Source: JBHEMK01 sp046262635 (GTDB lineage: Bacteria > Actinomycetota > Thermoleophilia > Gaiellales > Gaiellaceae). Taken from it: 12,746 nucleotides of DNA. The stretch spans positions 1 to 12,746 of the forward strand of contig JBHEMK010000139.1 in assembly GCA_046262635.1 (NCBI GenBank), in the 5' to 3' direction. Made by a program: the position numbers and the translations under genes. Position 1 is the first letter of the stretch. Each line of letters opens with the position of its first letter. Under the pieces are notes generated by a model. That model was not told the origin of the DNA. It did not search any database and worked only from the letters and a program-made list of their open reading frames with translations. Shown here piece after piece: positions 12,059 to 12,746 of the stretch.

Positions 12059-12397
12059 TCAAAGTGGGCTGAGCCCTGCGTCGAGAGAGTCATCTTTGCC
12101 TTCCGGCCTGCCCTCGCCGCGAGCTCGGCGACCGACCTCGCAGACAGTCTCGCCCTGACCGCTCAGATAGCGGGGGCGAGCCCGGACACCGTAGTGGCCG
12201 GTTCCTTCGATCGCCCAGAGGCGTGCACCAGCGGCCTGCTCCTGCGCGAAAGGCAGCGCCTGCGCGTAGTCGCGACCACTCGTAGCCACCGAGCGATGTG
12301 CGACGACTGCGCCCCTCGGCGCGGCAACGACCGCGAGGGCGTGCTCGTCGCGGTGGGTGTCGAGGCCAACAAGCTAATCCAGCTGATCTGCAAGCAT
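12059..12397 (-). pseudogene. IS110-family transposase, N-terminal fragment
   Basis: From ATG 12397 the minus strand reads MLADQLD, then TAG at 12376-12374, then LVGLDTHRDEHALAVVAAP. It continues with SVATSGRDYAQALPFAQEQA, GARLWAIEGTGHYGVRARPR, YLSGQGETVCEVGRRARGEG and RPEGKDDSLDAGLSPL to TGA 12061-12059. The GLDTH, WAIEGTG.YG and GK.D.LDA motifs are the DEDD RuvC-like domain of IS110 transposases. The C-terminal domain (transposase_20) with its catalytic Ser is missing, and there is a nonsense codon, so it is dead. GGAGG lies 10 nt before the ATG. The fragment ends about 70 bp from the start of the winged-helix relict. Confidence 0.85.
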
Positions 12398-12555
12398 CTC
12401 CTCTGATCCTCCGGCTTCACTCCTAGGGTCACCTGGCGCCGGTCTGAGTGCAGGGAAACGGCGGCGGCAGGACTGTGATGAGTCACGCCCACGGGCGGAC
12501 AAGCTCCTGATCAAGCCAGCAGCAGGCGCCAGACCGGCGCCGCCGCGCACACTAG
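12398..12555 (-). other. Probable IS110 left-end region with inverted repeats
   Basis: Upstream of the transposase fragment, GGCGCCGGTCTG (12435-12446) and CAGACCGGCGCC (12530-12541) form a perfect 12-bp inverted repeat 83 bp apart. Between them on the minus strand is a smaller hairpin, GTC-CGCCC-GT-GGGCG-(T)-GAC. In IS110-group elements the non-coding left end before the transposase encodes the bridge RNA, so this is where one would sit. The structure is seen; the assignment is inference. Confidence 0.4.
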
Positions 12556-12746
12556 ACAGATCATTCCCAAGGCACGCAGGAACTGGGAAGGCTTTCTCAA
12601 TAGCTCCGGCAATCCGAACATACGGACGGTTGCCGAAGCGATCGAACAGACGTTGACGCCGGCAGAGCGCGATCGCCTCGTCACCTATCTGCGCCCGCTC
12701 GTGGAGCAGGGCCGCGGCGAAATGGCGGATGGCGAGCGCACACCTC
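12482..12746 (+). CDS. Open-ended frame, possibly a methyltransferase-like C-terminus
   Basis: The plus frame is open from 12482 to the window end with no convincing start. The part from about 12560 reads ARRNWEGFLNSSGNPNIRTV, then AEAIEQTLTPAERDRLVTYL and RPLVEQGRGEMADGERTP. The NP...T..EAI...LT..E......LRPLVE.G.G pattern reminds me of the C-terminal end of some SAM-dependent methyltransferases, but the last residues do not follow that family well. The portion before about 12556 overlaps the presumed IS110 end and is not likely to be native. It may be a gene cut by the IS. Low confidence. Confidence 0.35.

Noticed and set aside
10768..12093. 441-codon minus-strand open frame
   Set aside because: Only its last part (VRVLNVWWEDGF onward) is in the winged-helix frame. 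The rest is an Arg/Pro-rich shadow of the true frame at 10929-11900.
1..12746. CRISPR array or phage structural genes
   Set aside because: No regularly spaced repeats and no capsid, portal, terminase or conjugation proteins were seen in any frame.

Overview
The window is GC-rich DNA that looks like a chromosome of a high-GC actinobacterial lineage, possibly Thermoleophilia/Gaiellales. That placement is inferred from gene content (RNase R end, smpB, a DUF4032 relict, ssrA with an actinobacterial look) and from leaderless promoters, not from a marker phylogeny. Many starts have no Shine-Dalgarno but carry a TANNNT hexamer 7-9 nt upstream of the start codon: smpB, the DUF4032 relict, the integrase, the XRE gene, the MerR-like gene, the unknown island gene and the winged-helix relict.

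Layout. 1-141 is the C-terminus of RNase R. 138-1342 (minus) is a decayed DUF4032 kinase-like gene. 1371-1835 is smpB and 1879-2703 a tandem DUF427 protein. 2729-3544 (minus) is a secreted chymotrypsin-fold serine protease. 3545-4042 holds only the protease promoter and no convincing gene. 4067-4429 is ssrA (tmRNA), the RNA partner of SmpB.

The last 26 nt of ssrA (4404-4429) recur exactly at 9344-9369. Next to ssrA lies an intact tyrosine recombinase pointing towards the repeat. I read 4430-9369 as a roughly 4.9-kb integrative element inserted at the tmRNA 3' end. It carries the integrase, an XRE-nucleotidyltransferase-like fusion, a small MerR/excisionase-like protein, a frameshifted gene of unknown function, a graveyard of an aspartyl-tRNA synthetase fragment joined to an IS3-family fragment, and a SnoaL-like cargo gene ending in a strong hairpin.

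Immediately beyond the second att copy, 9370 to about 10763 is a second, older and decayed relative of the same element. It has an integrase relict with two catalytic-region lesions, the same MerR-like gene broken by a 7-bp duplication, and the same unknown gene, frameshifted and then truncated. So this is a tandem accretion of two related ssrA-targeting islands, the fresher one nearest ssrA. Comparing the two copies lets the original reading frame of the unknown protein be reconstructed (about 194 aa).

10768-11989 (minus) is a broken winged-helix (YcaQ/AlkZ-like, HTH_42) gene. 12059-12397 (minus) is the N-terminal part of an IS110-family transposase with an upstream region of inverted repeats. 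The window ends in an open frame that may be the tail of a methyltransferase-like gene. The main points of interest are the conserved int/HTH/unknown-protein module, the overlapping divergent leaderless promoters of smpB, and a promoter box shared by smpB and ssrA.
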